55,203 bases of DNA from Gammaproteobacteria bacterium (GCA_003134045.1 PLAH01000192.1:897-56099); one strand, 5' to 3'; numbered from the stretch's first letter, positions 1 to 9,261 are shown. Numbers and translations are program-made. The notes: generated by a model not told the origin, from the letters alone.

Positions 1-1490
1 TTGAACTTGCTGTCGGCGTCATCGGCGCGCAACTGCAGTGCCGTCTCGTAGGCCTTGACCGCGTCGGTCCATTGCTGAATGGTGTCCTGGGGCGCCGAGT
101 CTTCGGTTTTCTGGCCGGCGCGATACAGCGTGTTGCCGAGGTTGTAGTAGGCGTCCTCTTGATCGGCCAGGCGTTGCGGATCGCTCGACGGGGCATGATT
201 GATCGATTGCTGGAACGCCTGCGCCGCCTGCGGAAACTGGCCCGCTCGATACGCGGCGGTGCCCGCGTTGAACTCGAGCACCGGCGCCTTGGGGTCGAGC
301 GGCGCGGTGCCTGTGCTCGCGGTGCCGGCAGTCGCGAGACCTGCCGTGGCGCCGCCGGCAGTCGGGGAACCGCCGCTCTCGGCGCCTGCGCCTGCGGCTG
401 CCGTGCGCGGCGCATGTGCGGCGAGATCGATCAGCAGCAGGAGGCTCAATGCAACGGTGCTGCGGGGGTTCCGCGGCTTGCGCGCGCTGCCTCGCCGGCG
501 GGTACCGATCAGCAGGCTGGCCAGCAGGGCGAGCAAGGATGCGGCGAGCGGCCACTGATACCGCTCGATGTAAATCCGTTGCTGACGCGACGCCAAGTCA
601 TGTTTCGCCAGGGGTCCGAGCACCGTCTTGAAGATGGTGTCGAGCCCTTCGCCCTGCGTCCCCAACGGCACATAGAGTCCGCCCGTTGCAGTCGCGATGG
701 CTTTCAACGCGGTCTCGTCGAGCCGTGATTTGACGAAGGCGCCGGTGTCGTCCTTCACGAAACCGCCGCCCTGCTCGGGCGGAATGGGGATGAGATCGCC
801 GGAGGCGGAGCCGACGCCGACGGTGTAAATTTTGAGCCCGTCCTCCTGCGCCGCGGCCTGGGCGGCGGCCAACGCGCTACCCTCGAGGTCCTCGCCGTCG
901 GTGACCAGGATGAGGATTCGATCGCTGCCGGGGCGGCGGCGCAGCGCCACCTGGGCTTCGTGGATGGCGCTCGAGATGTTGGTGCCGCCGCGCGGGATGG
1001 TGTTGGTGTCGATCGCGCCCAGCGATTCGTGAAACGCGCCATAGTCCAAGGTGATGGGGCACACCAGGAATGCACTGCCCGCAAAGGCCACGATGCCCAC
1101 GGCATCGCCATCCAGTTGATGGGCAAAGTCGTCGATCGCGAGTTTGGCGCGCGTCAGCCGATCGGGCTTGATGTCGGGGGTCGACATGCTGCGCGAGGTG
1201 TCGATGGCGAACACGATTTCGTTGCCGCGGCGATTGATCCGTTCCCAGCGAAATCCGAGCAGCGGTCCCGCGAGCGCCACGCACAGCAGAACCACAGCCG
1301 CCAAAAACAGGCCGCGCTGCAAGCGGCGTTTCGCCATGGAGATGGAGCGCGTGAGCTGCGGGTGCAGGTGCGCCGCGACGAACCGTGCGAGGGCCGTTCG
1401 CTGCCGGGCGTCCGCGACGCGCCACATCCAGAGAAGCATCGCGCAGGCGATCAGTGCCGCCGCCAGCCACCAGGGGTTCGCGAACTTCAC
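1..1490 (-). CDS. VWA-TPR protein, BatB/BatC-like (3' end beyond window)
   Basis: The gene is open at the left edge; 496 codons are present. Translation from GTG 1490 gives two N-terminal membrane segments (about residues 8-24 and 60-79), then a von Willebrand A domain with the MIDAS motif DTSRSM at about 97-102. A further hydrophobic segment lies near 325, followed by an Ala/Gly/Pro-rich linker and TPR-like helices from about 415 (NLGNTLYRAGQ, then AYETALQLRADDADS at the edge). The start is chosen because GTG 1490-1488 overlaps the TGA of the upstream VWA gene (GTGA), which implies translational coupling. This architecture is the usual BatB+BatC fusion of MoxR operons, thought to act as a membrane-anchored metal-binding chaperone or scaffold with the MoxR ATPase. 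The exact role is unknown. Confidence 0.88.
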   Translation of the reverse strand, partial: MKFANPWWLAAALIACAMLLWMWRVADARQRTALARFVAAHLHPQLTRSISMAKRRLQRGLFLAAVVLLCVALAGPLLGFRWERINRRGNEIVFAIDTSRSMSTPDIKPDRLTRAKLAIDDFAHQLDGDAVGIVAFAGSAFLVCPITLDYGAFHESLGAIDTNTIPRGGTNISSAIHEAQVALRRRPGSDRILILVTDGEDLEGSALAAAQAAAQEDGLKIYTVGVGSASGDLIPIPPEQGGGFVKDDTGAFVKSRLDETALKAIATATGGLYVPLGTQGEGLDTIFKTVLGPLAKHDLASRQQRIYIERYQWPLAASLLALLASLLIGTRRRGSARKPRNPRSTVALSLLLLIDLAAHAPRTAAAGAGAESGGSPTAGGATAGLATAGTASTGTAPLDPKAPVLEFNAGTAAYRAGQFPQAAQAFQQSINHAPSSDPQRLADQEDAYYNLGNTLYRAGQKTEDSAPQDTIQQWTDAVKAYETALQLRADDADSKF

Positions 1491-2485
1491 GGCAATCTCC
1501 GGAAACGCGTCTGCTGCAACAGGAATCCCATGCCGAGCAGGGCGAAGGCGGGGATCAGAGCCCAGGGGTAGAGCTCTTCGTAGCGCTCGAATTTCTGCAC
1601 CGTCTGGGCGGTCCGTTCGAGGCGGTTGATCTGATCGTAGATCTTCTGCAACGAATCGGTATCCGTGGCCCGGTAGAATTTCCCGCCGGTTAGGTCGGCC
1701 ACGCTCTGCAGAGTTTTCTCATCGACGTCGACTTTGGCCATGATGATATGCATGTTCCCGGCGTCGTCCTTCACCGGGATGGGTGCCTTGCCGCGCACGC
1801 CGACACCGATGGTGTAGACCTTCACGCCCAGTGCTTTGGCGGCCTCGGCGGCGGAGAGCGGGGAGATCTTTCCCGTGTTGTTCATGCCGTCCGTGAGCAG
1901 CACCACGACCTTGGATTTTGCGGGCGTCGTGCGCAGACGGTTGACGCAGGCGGCGATCGCCGAGCCGATGGCGGTGCCGTCGTCCACGCCGCCGATGTTG
2001 ACGCGGTCGAGATTCTGTTGCAGCCAATCGTGGTCGAGCGTCAACGGGCTCACGAGGTACGGGGCGCCGGCGAAGGCAATGAGGCCGATTCGATCGTTGG
2101 GCCGCTCCTCGATGAACTTCGAGACCACGGACTTGACCACTTCGATGCGATTCATTCGCCGGTTGTCGATCTCGAAGTCGAGCGCCTGCATCGACCCGGA
2201 GACGTCGAGCCCCAGCACGATATCGATGCCGTTGGCGGTCACTTCCGTGCGGCTATGGGCGCGCTGCGGGCGCGCGAGCCCGACGATCATCAGCACGCCC
2301 GCGACGATGGGCAGCAGCCATACCCAGCGGCCGATGCGGCTGCGGCTGCTGCGCGCGACGTCGCGCGCGAGCCCGATGTCCGAATACTCGACCGCCGCGA
2401 CCGGTCCGCGCCGTCCGCGCCAGAGCATCACGAGCGGCAGCACGGCCAGCAGCCAGAACCACTCAGGTTGCAGGAAGCGCGTCAT
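1487..2485 (-). CDS. VWA domain membrane protein, BatA-like
   Basis: A protein of 332 aa from ATG 2485. It has hydrophobic segments at about 10-22 and 55-70, a VWA domain with intact MIDAS DVSGSM at 94-99, a conserved LLTDGMNN strand and a C-terminal membrane helix near residue 310. This is the classical BatA layout with the VWA domain held in the periplasm between helices. An upstream in-frame ATG at 2530 would add 15 basic residues but lies deep inside the preceding gene; ATG 2485 is preferred because MTRFLQPEW leads straight into the first helix. It overlaps the preceding gene by 23 bp and the next by 4 bp, so all are probably one transcript. The partner ATPase is the MoxR protein encoded upstream. 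Confidence 0.9.
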   Translation of the reverse strand: MTRFLQPEWFWLLAVLPLVMLWRGRRGPVAAVEYSDIGLARDVARSSRSRIGRWVWLLPIVAGVLMIVGLARPQRAHSRTEVTANGIDIVLGLDVSGSMQALDFEIDNRRMNRIEVVKSVVSKFIEERPNDRIGLIAFAGAPYLVSPLTLDHDWLQQNLDRVNIGGVDDGTAIGSAIAACVNRLRTTPAKSKVVVLLTDGMNNTGKISPLSAAEAAKALGVKVYTIGVGVRGKAPIPVKDDAGNMHIIMAKVDVDEKTLQSVADLTGGKFYRATDTDSLQKIYDQINRLERTAQTVQKFERYEELYPWALIPAFALLGMGFLLQQTRFRRLP

Positions 2486-3194
2486 GCGTCTCCTCGGGCT
2501 TGGCGGTTTCGAGCACGAAGGCGCGCGCACTTTGCTGCAGCGCTTCGATGCTTTGCATCGAGAGCGACATCCCCGCGAACTTCACCAGGTCGCATTGCTG
2601 CAGGAACTCGGCGAGCAATCCGCGGTGGCGCGCGAGCGAGGGGTTCGAGGACTCCAGCAGATCGTGCAGGAATTCCTCGGTGGTGCGGTGGGTGGCGGTG
2701 ACGTCGAAGCGTTGTTCGATGTACGTGCGCACGATATCCGACGCCGCAATCGAAAATTCGCGGGCGTGCGCGGGCTGCATGAGCGGGCGAAGCTCCTCGA
2801 GACGCTGCAGCGCCCTCTCGAAGGGCAGCAACACGCGCGGCCGGCGGCGGCGGCGCTGCCATCGCCAGATCCCGTACCCGGCGAGCGCGAGCAACGCGGC
2901 TCCCGCCACCAGCGCGGGCAGGAGCCAGCGAGGCAGCACGTACTTTGGGCCGCGGATGTCGCGGATGTCTTCGTTCGGGTCGCCGGCGCCGGGGGCGGCG
3001 GATGACGCAGAGGAGGTCGGTGGCGTTGCGGTGGTCGGCGTCGTCGCGCCGGGTGGCCTGGCGTTATTGGCGCTTGCTGTGGGAGCGATCGCGGCGGCGG
3101 GTGCGCCGAGAACGGTACCGCAGGATGCGCCGGCGAGTGCTGCCAACCAGAGCGCGGCAGCGGCGCCGCGGATCGAGCCGCCTGGGGGCTTCAT
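2463..3194 (-). CDS. DUF4381 family protein
   Basis: A 243-aa protein with a signal-like N-terminus (WLAALAGASCGTVLGA), a low-complexity Ala/Thr/Pro linker to about residue 70, and one membrane helix at about 93-111. The helix is followed by a basic stretch and a cytoplasmic helical domain (ALQRLEELRPLMQP, then FLHDLLESS and FLQQCDLVKFAG). That domain is typical of DUF4381 proteins, which sit between DUF58 and VWA genes in MoxR operons. The start ATG 3194-3192 overlaps the TGA of the DUF58 gene (ATGA). Biochemical function is unknown. The neighbours suggest an accessory of the MoxR/VWA complex at the inner membrane. Confidence 0.85.
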   Translation of the reverse strand: MKPPGGSIRGAAAALWLAALAGASCGTVLGAPAAAIAPTASANNARPPGATTPTTATPPTSSASSAAPGAGDPNEDIRDIRGPKYVLPRWLLPALVAGAALLALAGYGIWRWQRRRRRPRVLLPFERALQRLEELRPLMQPAHAREFSIAASDIVRTYIEQRFDVTATHRTTEEFLHDLLESSNPSLARHRGLLAEFLQQCDLVKFAGMSLSMQSIEALQQSARAFVLETAKPEETHDALPAT

Positions 3195-4111
3195 ACGCGT
3201 CTGCGCTCGCGCGTCTTGAAGAATCGCTGCAGCGCCGGCATGTACGGCGCATCGGTTTGCAGTTGCAGGGTGTCGACGCCTTCCGAACGGAAATCGCTCA
3301 CCAAGCGGCGTCCCCGTTCCAGCGAGAAATCCTTGAATTTCCGGCGGACCGCGGCGCTCGCGGTGTCGAGTTCGACGATCTCGCCGGTTTCCGCATCCTC
3401 GAGGGCGAGGATGCCGACATTGGGAAGTTCCTTTTCGTGGGGATCCTCGACGTGGACGGCAATGAGGTCGTGGCGCCGATTGGTCTGGCGCATGGCGCGG
3501 CGCAGGGCGGCCCGCGCCGCGACCTGATCGCCGGGCGATTCGAAGTCCGAAATCAAGAACACCACCGCGCGCCGGTGCAGGACGTGGTTGACCACATCGA
3601 GCGCCTTGACGCTGTCCGTGCCCGTTCCTGCCGGGGTGTGATACAGAATGTCCCTGACGACCCGCAGCACATGGCGCCGGCCCTTCTTGGGCGGCAAGTA
3701 GCGCTCGACCCGGTCGGTGTAGAGCAGCAACCCGACCTTGTCGCTGTTTCGAATGGCGGAAAAGGCCAGCACGCTGGCGAATTCGGCGGCGAGATCGCGC
3801 TTGCTCAGCTCGCCCGATCCGAAATTGCCGGAGGCGCTGATATCCACCAGCAAGAGAATGGTGAGCTCCCGCTCCTCGGTATATTTCTTGACGAAGGTCT
3901 TGCCGGCGCGCGCCGTGACGTTCCAGTCGATGGTGCGCACCTCATCGCCGGGGCTGTATTCGCGCACTTCGTCGAAATCCATGCCGCGCCCTTTGAATAC
4001 CGAATGGTAGGCGCCCGCCAGGCTGTCGTTGACCATGCGGCGCGTGCGGATTTCCAATTGCCGCATGTTGCTCATGACGGCTTTGTTGGATTTGGCGGGC
4101 TCGGCGGGCAT
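3191..4111 (-). CDS. DUF58 domain protein
   Basis: A 306-aa soluble protein with the DUF58 signature region GRGMDFDEVREYSPGDE followed by VRTIDWNVTARAGKTFVK, then a VWA-like fold with LLLVDISASGNFG, a MIDAS-like DxSxS. No signal peptide or membrane helix is seen. It lies 3 bp downstream of the MoxR ATPase stop, so its ribosome-binding sequence (AAGAG) overlaps the end of that gene. DUF58 proteins nearly always accompany MoxR AAA+ ATPases and are thought to be adaptors or clients in assembly of metal-loaded or membrane complexes. Family assignment is firm; the specific role is inference from context. Confidence 0.9.
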   Translation of the reverse strand: MPAEPAKSNKAVMSNMRQLEIRTRRMVNDSLAGAYHSVFKGRGMDFDEVREYSPGDEVRTIDWNVTARAGKTFVKKYTEERELTILLLVDISASGNFGSGELSKRDLAAEFASVLAFSAIRNSDKVGLLLYTDRVERYLPPKKGRRHVLRVVRDILYHTPAGTGTDSVKALDVVNHVLHRRAVVFLISDFESPGDQVAARAALRRAMRQTNRRHDLIAVHVEDPHEKELPNVGILALEDAETGEIVELDTASAAVRRKFKDFSLERGRRLVSDFRSEGVDTLQLQTDAPYMPALQRFFKTRERRRV

Positions 4112-4114
4112 CTC

Positions 4115-5209
4115 TTAAGGCACGGGGAGGGTGTTGAGAATCTTCTCGATGACGTTCTCGGAGGTGACGTTTTCCGCTTCCGCCTCATAGGTCACGGACA
4201 CGCGATGGCGCAGCACGTCCATGGCAATCGTTTTCACATCCTGCGGAATGACGAAGTGGCGGCCGTTCAAGAACGCCATGGCGCGGGCGGCCAATGTCAG
4301 CGCGATGGTGGCGCGCGGCGATGCGCCCGTTTGAATGTAGCCGTTCAAATTCAGCGAGGCGGCGATCGGCGGGCGCGTGGCGAGCACGATATCGACGATG
4401 TAATCCCGGATCTTGTCGTCCACGTAGAGGGCGTTGACGACGTGGCGGGCCTCGACGATCTGCTCGGCGGATACCACGGGGCGCGGCACGGGCATGGGCT
4501 CGGTGGTTGCCATGGCGTCCAAGATGGCGCGCTCTTCCACGCGGGTCGGATAATTGACGATCACTTTCATCATGAAGCGGTCGATCTGCGCTTCCGGGAG
4601 CGGATAGGTGCCTTCCTGCTCCAGGGGGTTTTGCGTCGCCAGCACCAGGAAGGGATTGGGCAGGCCGTAGGTTTCGTCGCCGATGGTCACCTGGCGTTCC
4701 TGCATCGCTTCGAGCAACGCGCTCTGCACCTTGGCGGGCGCGCGATTGATCTCGTCCGCCAGGATCAGATTGCTGAAAATCGGACCGTGCTTGGTGCGGA
4801 ACACGCCATCCTGCGGGTTGTAAATCATCGTGCCCACGATGTCCGCCGGGAGCATGTCAGGCGTGAACTGCAACCGCTTGAAGCGTACGGCGACGCAGCT
4901 GGCGAGGGTTTTCAGCGCCAGGGTCTTGGCCAATCCCGGCACACCTTCCAACAGGACATGGCCATTGGTGAGCAGGGCGATCAACAGACGGTCCAGGAGG
5001 TGCTTTTGCCCCACGATGACCCGGGCAATCTCCTGCTGCAGCGGTTTCACCCAGATCGAATTGGCGAGCACCGTCTCGCGGGCAGCCCGCATGGCGGGGT
5101 CCACCTCGACCGGCAGCGGCCGCACCTCGGGGATGGCGGCGGCCTGGGAGGGTTGATACCGCGAGTGAGCACTCTGCTCGCCGGGCAGCGGTGCAGTCTT
5201 TTGATTCAT
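4115..5209 (-). CDS. MoxR family AAA+ ATPase
   Basis: A 364-aa AAA+ ATPase from ATG 5209, with AAGG five bases upstream. Walker A GVPGLAKT lies at about 89-96, Walker [12 protein letters not shown] near 145-155, sensor 1 LATQNP, and the MoxR-specific [15 protein letters not shown] stretch follows. The C-terminal lid has [10 protein letters not shown]. The reading frame stays open upstream to 5914, but that extension is the relic of an unrelated amidase, so the upstream Met codons are not used. It is first gene of the five-gene operon. MoxR ATPases act as chaperones that load cofactors or assemble protein complexes, here probably together with the DUF58 and VWA proteins. Confidence 0.93.
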   Translation of the reverse strand: MNQKTAPLPGEQSAHSRYQPSQAAAIPEVRPLPVEVDPAMRAARETVLANSIWVKPLQQEIARVIVGQKHLLDRLLIALLTNGHVLLEGVPGLAKTLALKTLASCVAVRFKRLQFTPDMLPADIVGTMIYNPQDGVFRTKHGPIFSNLILADEINRAPAKVQSALLEAMQERQVTIGDETYGLPNPFLVLATQNPLEQEGTYPLPEAQIDRFMMKVIVNYPTRVEERAILDAMATTEPMPVPRPVVSAEQIVEARHVVNALYVDDKIRDYIVDIVLATRPPIAASLNLNGYIQTGASPRATIALTLAARAMAFLNGRHFVIPQDVKTIAMDVLRHRVSVTYEAEAENVTSENVIEKILNTLPVP

Positions 5210-5461
5210 TAGCCTTGGATCCTTTTTGGTGACGCCGCCGATACTAGCAACGGTCGTCGACAACGAAGTGGTGGTTGGCGCGTCGTAAGACGGGCCAGTG
5301 AGGCTTGGAGCGCACCCGGAGCGCACAGGTTCCCTGGAATCGGCCCTGTCGAGCCCAAACACGGGTGCGCCGTCCCAGATGTCCGCACGCCGCTTTACAT
5401 TTGTCGCCGACCGCCGCCAATCATGGTAAGACCTTAAGTCAATCATACCAAGGAGGATTGC

Positions 5462-5607
5462 GTGGATCATCCTTACCGAGTCCGACTGGCATTTTGGGCG
5501 ATGGGCTGGCTGGCTTGGACGGCGGGGTTCCCGGCGGCTCGGGCGGCCGTCCCGGATCCGGTCTCGCCGGCGGCCTTTCTGCCGGGCGGCATGCTCGGCG
5601 TCCAGGA
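5462..5607 (+). pseudogene. Truncated head of a secreted-protein gene
   Basis: A strong Shine-Dalgarno (AAGGAGG, six bases before GTG 5462) precedes a convincing signal peptide ([16 protein letters not shown], then [12 protein letters not shown]) and about twenty residues of mature protein ([14 protein letters not shown]). After about 5605 the sequence is the antisense of an amidase remnant and the frame carries no recognisable protein. I read this as the 5' end of an exported-protein gene whose body was lost by a recombination that joined it to the amidase piece. The join is placed by loss of homology on the other strand, so the boundary is good to perhaps 10-20 bp. Confidence 0.5.
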
Positions 5608-5845
5608 CTCGTCCAAAAGGTGGCTTGAACCCGACCACGCCGTTGAAGGCGGCGGGAATTCGGATGGAGCCTGCGATGTCGGATCCGCTGGCCAGGGTGG
5701 TGAGCCCGGCCGCGAGGCTGGCGGCGGAGCCGCCGGAGGATCCGCCTGCCGAATACTCCGTGTTCCAGGGGTTGCGCGTCACGCCCCAGAGGCGCGGGTG
5801 CGTGAACCCGGCGCAGCAGAATTCGGGCGTGGTGGTGCGCACGGC
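5603..5845 (-). pseudogene. Amidase signature family remnant
   Basis: The minus strand here encodes about 80 residues of the amidase signature core: VRTTTPEF, then [23 protein letters not shown], read as [11 protein letters not shown] and [10 protein letters not shown], and [22 protein letters not shown]. The cis-Ser of GGSSGGS and the nucleophilic Ser of GSIR are both present. The catalytic Lys region upstream and the whole C-terminal half are missing, so it cannot be a working enzyme. It is truncated at both ends and lies antisense to, and abutting, a truncated secreted-protein gene. The frame stays open into the MoxR gene by chance. Confidence 0.75.
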
Positions 5846-5899
5846 TACGGGGGAACCACATGCCATGCACACGCGCAGGGCGTTTTGCATGCAGTGAAT

Positions 5900-5913
5900 T
5901 GATAGCGCTATCA
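5900..5913. promoter_or_regulatory. LacI-type operator O1 (GH43)
   Basis: Perfect palindrome TGATAGCGCTATCA, 10 bp before the first possible start (5923) of the GH43 gene. One of eight related 14-mers in this window. Confidence 0.82.
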
Positions 5914-6015
5914 TGATGGCCTATGACCCGCGCTACCGATGAGTCGATGCATTCGCCGACACGCCGCGGATGTCTGGTGCTCCACCTACGCAACCCCGCT
6001 CGGCGCTGCCGCTCG

Positions 6016-8223
6016 ATGCGCTCCGCCGGCAGCTCTCTGCTGCTCGCGGCTGCCATGCTTTGGTCCGCGATTGCGGTCCCGTGTCGCGCCGTTGAGGCGG
6101 GGAGTGAAGCCCATTTTGCGTGGGTGTCCTATGCGGGCCGCGATCCCGCGGCGGCCGAGTTTCCGGCGACGGCAACCGAGTATCGCAACCCCATCATCCC
6201 GGGGTTTCAGCCGGATCCGAGCATCGTGCGCGTCGGCGGCGATTACTACCTGACGAATTCCAGTTTCGCATTCTTTCCGGGATTGCCGATTTATCACAGC
6301 CGCGATCTGGTCAATTGGCAACAAGTCGGCAACGCGATCGATCGGCCCGGCCAATTAGAGTTCGCCGGGCTTGGAATCGCGCGCGCCATCTTTGCGCCGA
6401 CGCTGCGTTGGCATCGAGGTGTATTTTATATCGTCGGCACCTGTGCGGATTGCGGCGGGAATTTCATCATCAGCGCCAGCAAGCCCGCGGGTCCGTGGTC
6501 CGACCCGGTGTGGTTGAAGTCGATTGAAGGCATCGACCCGGATCTGTTCTTCGACGGTGACGGCAAGGCCTGGATTGCGAATAACGGACCGCCGCGGGAG
6601 CAGCCTTTGTATGCGGGACATCGGGCGATCTGGCTGCAGCAGTTCGATCTCGAGACCCGGACGATGCGGGGCGCGCGTTCGGTCATCGTGAACGGTGGCA
6701 CCGATATTGACCAGCATCCGGTGTGGATCGAGGGGCCCCACCTGGTCAAGAGGGGCCTAAAGTACTATCTGATCGCCGCCGAGGGAGGTACGGCGGGCGA
6801 CCACTCCGAAGTCGTTTTCCGCAGCGACCGAGTCGAGGGGCCCTACGTACCCGCGACGGATAATCCGATATTGACTCAACGCGATCTGGATCCCGCGCGG
6901 CCGTATCCCATCGCCGCGGCGGGCCATGCGGATTTTGTGCGGGCGGCCGACGGCAGGTGGTGGTCGGTGTTTCTCGCGACGCGGCCGTATGCGGCGAATC
7001 TTTCCAATTTGGGGCGCGAGACATTCCTGTTGCCGGTGCAATGGGAGAACGTATGGCCGCAGATACTTCCGCCGCGAACGCCGGTACCGCACGTCGTGCC
7101 GCGGCCGTCGCTGCCGGTCTGGCATGAGGTCGATCGTTCCGAGTGGCGGGATGCGTTCCATTCGCGGACTCTGGCACCCGATTGGGAGATGATTCGTACG
7201 CCCACGGAGAATTGGTACCGGATGGGCGCCGGCGGATTGACTGTTCGAGCTCGTGCCGTCTCGATCAGCGGCAGTGCGAACCCGTCGTTTCTCGGCAAGC
7301 GGCAGCGTCACGCGGATGCCGTCGTCGAAACGGAAATGCATTATCAGCCGGAACGGAATGGCGATTGCGCGGGTCTCGCGGCATTTGCGGACGAGCGGCA
7401 TCATTACTTCGTCGGTCTGTGTGAAACGCCCAAGGGGCCGACGGTGGTGGCGACCGTACGCAATGGGGCGGACGATCCGGAGAACGGGCGCGTGCTCGCG
7501 GCGACGCCGTATGTCGGGGCGTTGGGCGGCGCGATTCGATTGCATATCGGCGCGCGCGGCGCGGTCTATGATTTCTCGTATGCCCTAGCCGATTCGCCGT
7601 GGCAGAGCTTGCTGTCGAACGCCGACGGGACGGTCCTGGCGAGCGAGCCTACCAATCAGTTCACGGGCGCGCTGATTGGCGTGTATGCGGTACGCGGCGC
7701 GCTGGCGCAGCGTTTCCTGCTCGAGGGTGATCGCTACTTTCACGCTGGCCATAGCTCAATCTCCGGTATGATGATTAACCACACCATGAACTCATCGCAC
7801 CGCGTTGCGCGCGATGACTTCCCGGTACCAGTGCGCGCTCAGCTTTGGAATTCGCTGCTGGGTGGCGAAATCGACGTAGTGAATGCCGAAGCGCTTCTGG
7901 TAGCCGTCGGCCCATTCGTAGTTGTCGAGCAGGCTCCAGAGAAAGTAGCCCTTCACCGGATAGTGCCCGGCCACTGCGCGGTGCAGGTGCGTGAGGTAAT
8001 TGCGCAGGAACATCACTCGATCGGTGTCGTCGATTCTGCCGGCGTCCGGGACGTCATTCGCGGAGCAGCCGTTCTCCGTGATGTAGATGGCGGGCGGCTT
8101 CCACAGATCGCTGACGGTGCGAACCGCCCAGTAGATGACTTCCGGTCCGATATAGAGCCACGGCGATGCCATGCGCGGAAAGGAGGTCGGCTTTTTCAGG
8201 ATGGAGTAGCCGGCGGGCGATGA
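6016..8223 (+). CDS. GH43 beta-xylosidase/arabinofuranosidase, exported
   Basis: Glycoside hydrolase family 43. Catalytic features in order: general base Asp in GFQPDPSIVR, pKa-modulating Asp in IDPDLFFDGDG, and general acid Glu in VWIEGPHLVK. A C-terminal beta-sandwich follows (about DRSEWRDAF to QFTGALIGVYA). The start ATG 6016 is chosen because it opens directly onto a signal peptide (MRSAGSSLLLAAAMLWSA); ATG 5923 is possible and would add 31 residues. The enzyme should remove xylose or arabinose units from xylo-oligosaccharides in the periplasm or outside the cell. Odd point: recognisable GH43 sequence ends near 7730, yet the frame has no stop until 8221-8223, running 432 bp antisense through the end of the GH1 gene. 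The normal C-terminus has probably been lost. An operator-like palindrome at 5900-5913 suggests control by the locus LacI-type repressor. Confidence 0.9.
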   Translation: MRSAGSSLLLAAAMLWSAIAVPCRAVEAGSEAHFAWVSYAGRDPAAAEFPATATEYRNPIIPGFQPDPSIVRVGGDYYLTNSSFAFFPGLPIYHSRDLVNWQQVGNAIDRPGQLEFAGLGIARAIFAPTLRWHRGVFYIVGTCADCGGNFIISASKPAGPWSDPVWLKSIEGIDPDLFFDGDGKAWIANNGPPREQPLYAGHRAIWLQQFDLETRTMRGARSVIVNGGTDIDQHPVWIEGPHLVKRGLKYYLIAAEGGTAGDHSEVVFRSDRVEGPYVPATDNPILTQRDLDPARPYPIAAAGHADFVRAADGRWWSVFLATRPYAANLSNLGRETFLLPVQWENVWPQILPPRTPVPHVVPRPSLPVWHEVDRSEWRDAFHSRTLAPDWEMIRTPTENWYRMGAGGLTVRARAVSISGSANPSFLGKRQRHADAVVETEMHYQPERNGDCAGLAAFADERHHYFVGLCETPKGPTVVATVRNGADDPENGRVLAATPYVGALGGAIRLHIGARGAVYDFSYALADSPWQSLLSNADGTVLASEPTNQFTGALIGVYAVRGALAQRFLLEGDRYFHAGHSSISGMMINHTMNSSHRVARDDFPVPVRAQLWNSLLGGEIDVVNAEALLVAVGPFVVVEQAPEKVALHRIVPGHCAVQVREVIAQEHHSIGVVDSAGVRDVIRGAAVLRDVDGGRLPQIADGANRPVDDFRSDIEPRRCHARKGGRLFQDGVAGGR

Positions 8224-9231
8224 GTCCGCGCGTACATAGTCGGGCTGGTATACGTTGAGGCCGACGAAGTCGAGGGGGCTGCCGATGGCTTGCATGTCGC
8301 CGGGTGCGACCTTGGGGGCATCGGTGCCTTCGCGGGCGAGGTAAGCATCCGTGTACCTGCCCTCCATCACGGCGGTAAGGAACGGCGCGTTTTCTTCGCG
8401 GAACGCGCGTTTTGCGGCTTCGATATGCTCGGGCGTCTCGATGACGGGTATGTAGACGTTGGGATTGTCGGCGAGCCCGACGCGCGTGCCGCTCGGCGCA
8501 TGGGCTCGAATGGCCTGCACTGCCAGGCCGTGCGCCAGGATGCCGTGGTGGCGGACCTGATTCACCTGCGCGGCGTCCAATGTCAATCCGGGCGCGAATT
8601 GGCCGATCTTGTAGCTCAAGTCCGTGAAGCACAGGAACTCGTTGGTGGTCATGAACTGGTGTACGCGGTCGGAGAGCCGTTTCGTGACGAAGGCGGCGTA
8701 GTCGGCGAACGCGTGGGGGGTATCGCGGGATTGCCAGCCGCCCGCGAGAGCCTGGGGCAGATCCCAATGGAACAGCGTGGGGTATGGGGCGATGCCGTGT
8801 TGCAAGAGCTCATCGACCAGGCGCTCGTAATAGGCGATGCCGGGTTCGTTCGGCCTGCCTGTGCCTTGCGGGAAAACGCGCGGCCAGGAGATGGAGAAGC
8901 GATAGGCTTTGGCGCCGAGCTCCTCGAGCAGTCTTACGTCTTCTTTGTAGCGATGGTAGGAGTCGTCCGCGGTGTCGCCGGTCTCGCCGTTCGCCGTCTT
9001 CCCGGGCGTGTGCGAGAAGGTGTCCCAGATCGAGGGGCCGCGGCCATCCACGGTGACGGCACCTTCGATTTGATACGCGCTGGTTGCGCAGCCCCACAGA
9101 AAACCGCTCGGGAAGCTCAAGCTTCCGGGGGTTGCGGGTTCAGCGGCGGCCGGCCGGGGTGGGGAGGCGCCGCACAGGGCGGCTGCGGCGGCAATCGTCT
9201 GACCGAATTTGCGGCGGGTGAGATGGGTCAT
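7792..9231 (-). CDS. GH1 beta-glycosidase, Tat-exported
   Basis: A 479-aa family 1 glycosidase. The N-terminus has a Tat-type signal (LTRRKFGQTIAAAAALCGA). FLWGCATSAYQIEGA opens the TIM barrel, the acid/base Glu is in TTNEFLCF (the usual NEP is NEF here), and the nucleophile Glu is in YITENGCS. GYFLWSLLDNYEWADGY closes the active site and the length is normal for the family. It probably hydrolyses beta-linked disaccharides (glucose, xylose or fucose). It lies 30 bp downstream of the antiporter gene, so both are probably driven from the operator-bearing promoter near 10580. Its 3' end is overlapped in antisense by the readthrough tail of the GH43 gene. Confidence 0.92.
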   Translation of the reverse strand: MTHLTRRKFGQTIAAAAALCGASPPRPAAAEPATPGSLSFPSGFLWGCATSAYQIEGAVTVDGRGPSIWDTFSHTPGKTANGETGDTADDSYHRYKEDVRLLEELGAKAYRFSISWPRVFPQGTGRPNEPGIAYYERLVDELLQHGIAPYPTLFHWDLPQALAGGWQSRDTPHAFADYAAFVTKRLSDRVHQFMTTNEFLCFTDLSYKIGQFAPGLTLDAAQVNQVRHHGILAHGLAVQAIRAHAPSGTRVGLADNPNVYIPVIETPEHIEAAKRAFREENAPFLTAVMEGRYTDAYLAREGTDAPKVAPGDMQAIGSPLDFVGLNVYQPDYVRADSSPAGYSILKKPTSFPRMASPWLYIGPEVIYWAVRTVSDLWKPPAIYITENGCSANDVPDAGRIDDTDRVMFLRNYLTHLHRAVAGHYPVKGYFLWSLLDNYEWADGYQKRFGIHYVDFATQQRIPKLSAHWYREVIARNAVR

Positions 9232-9261
9232 GGATCGTGAACCTCGCTGTTGCGATCGTCG

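Noticed and set aside
2945-5212. Plus-strand open frame of about 755 codons opposite the MoxR operon
   Set aside because: It is antisense to DUF58, MoxR and DUF4381 genes with clear motifs; composition (His, Arg, Gly rich) is typical of an antisense shadow in GC-rich DNA.
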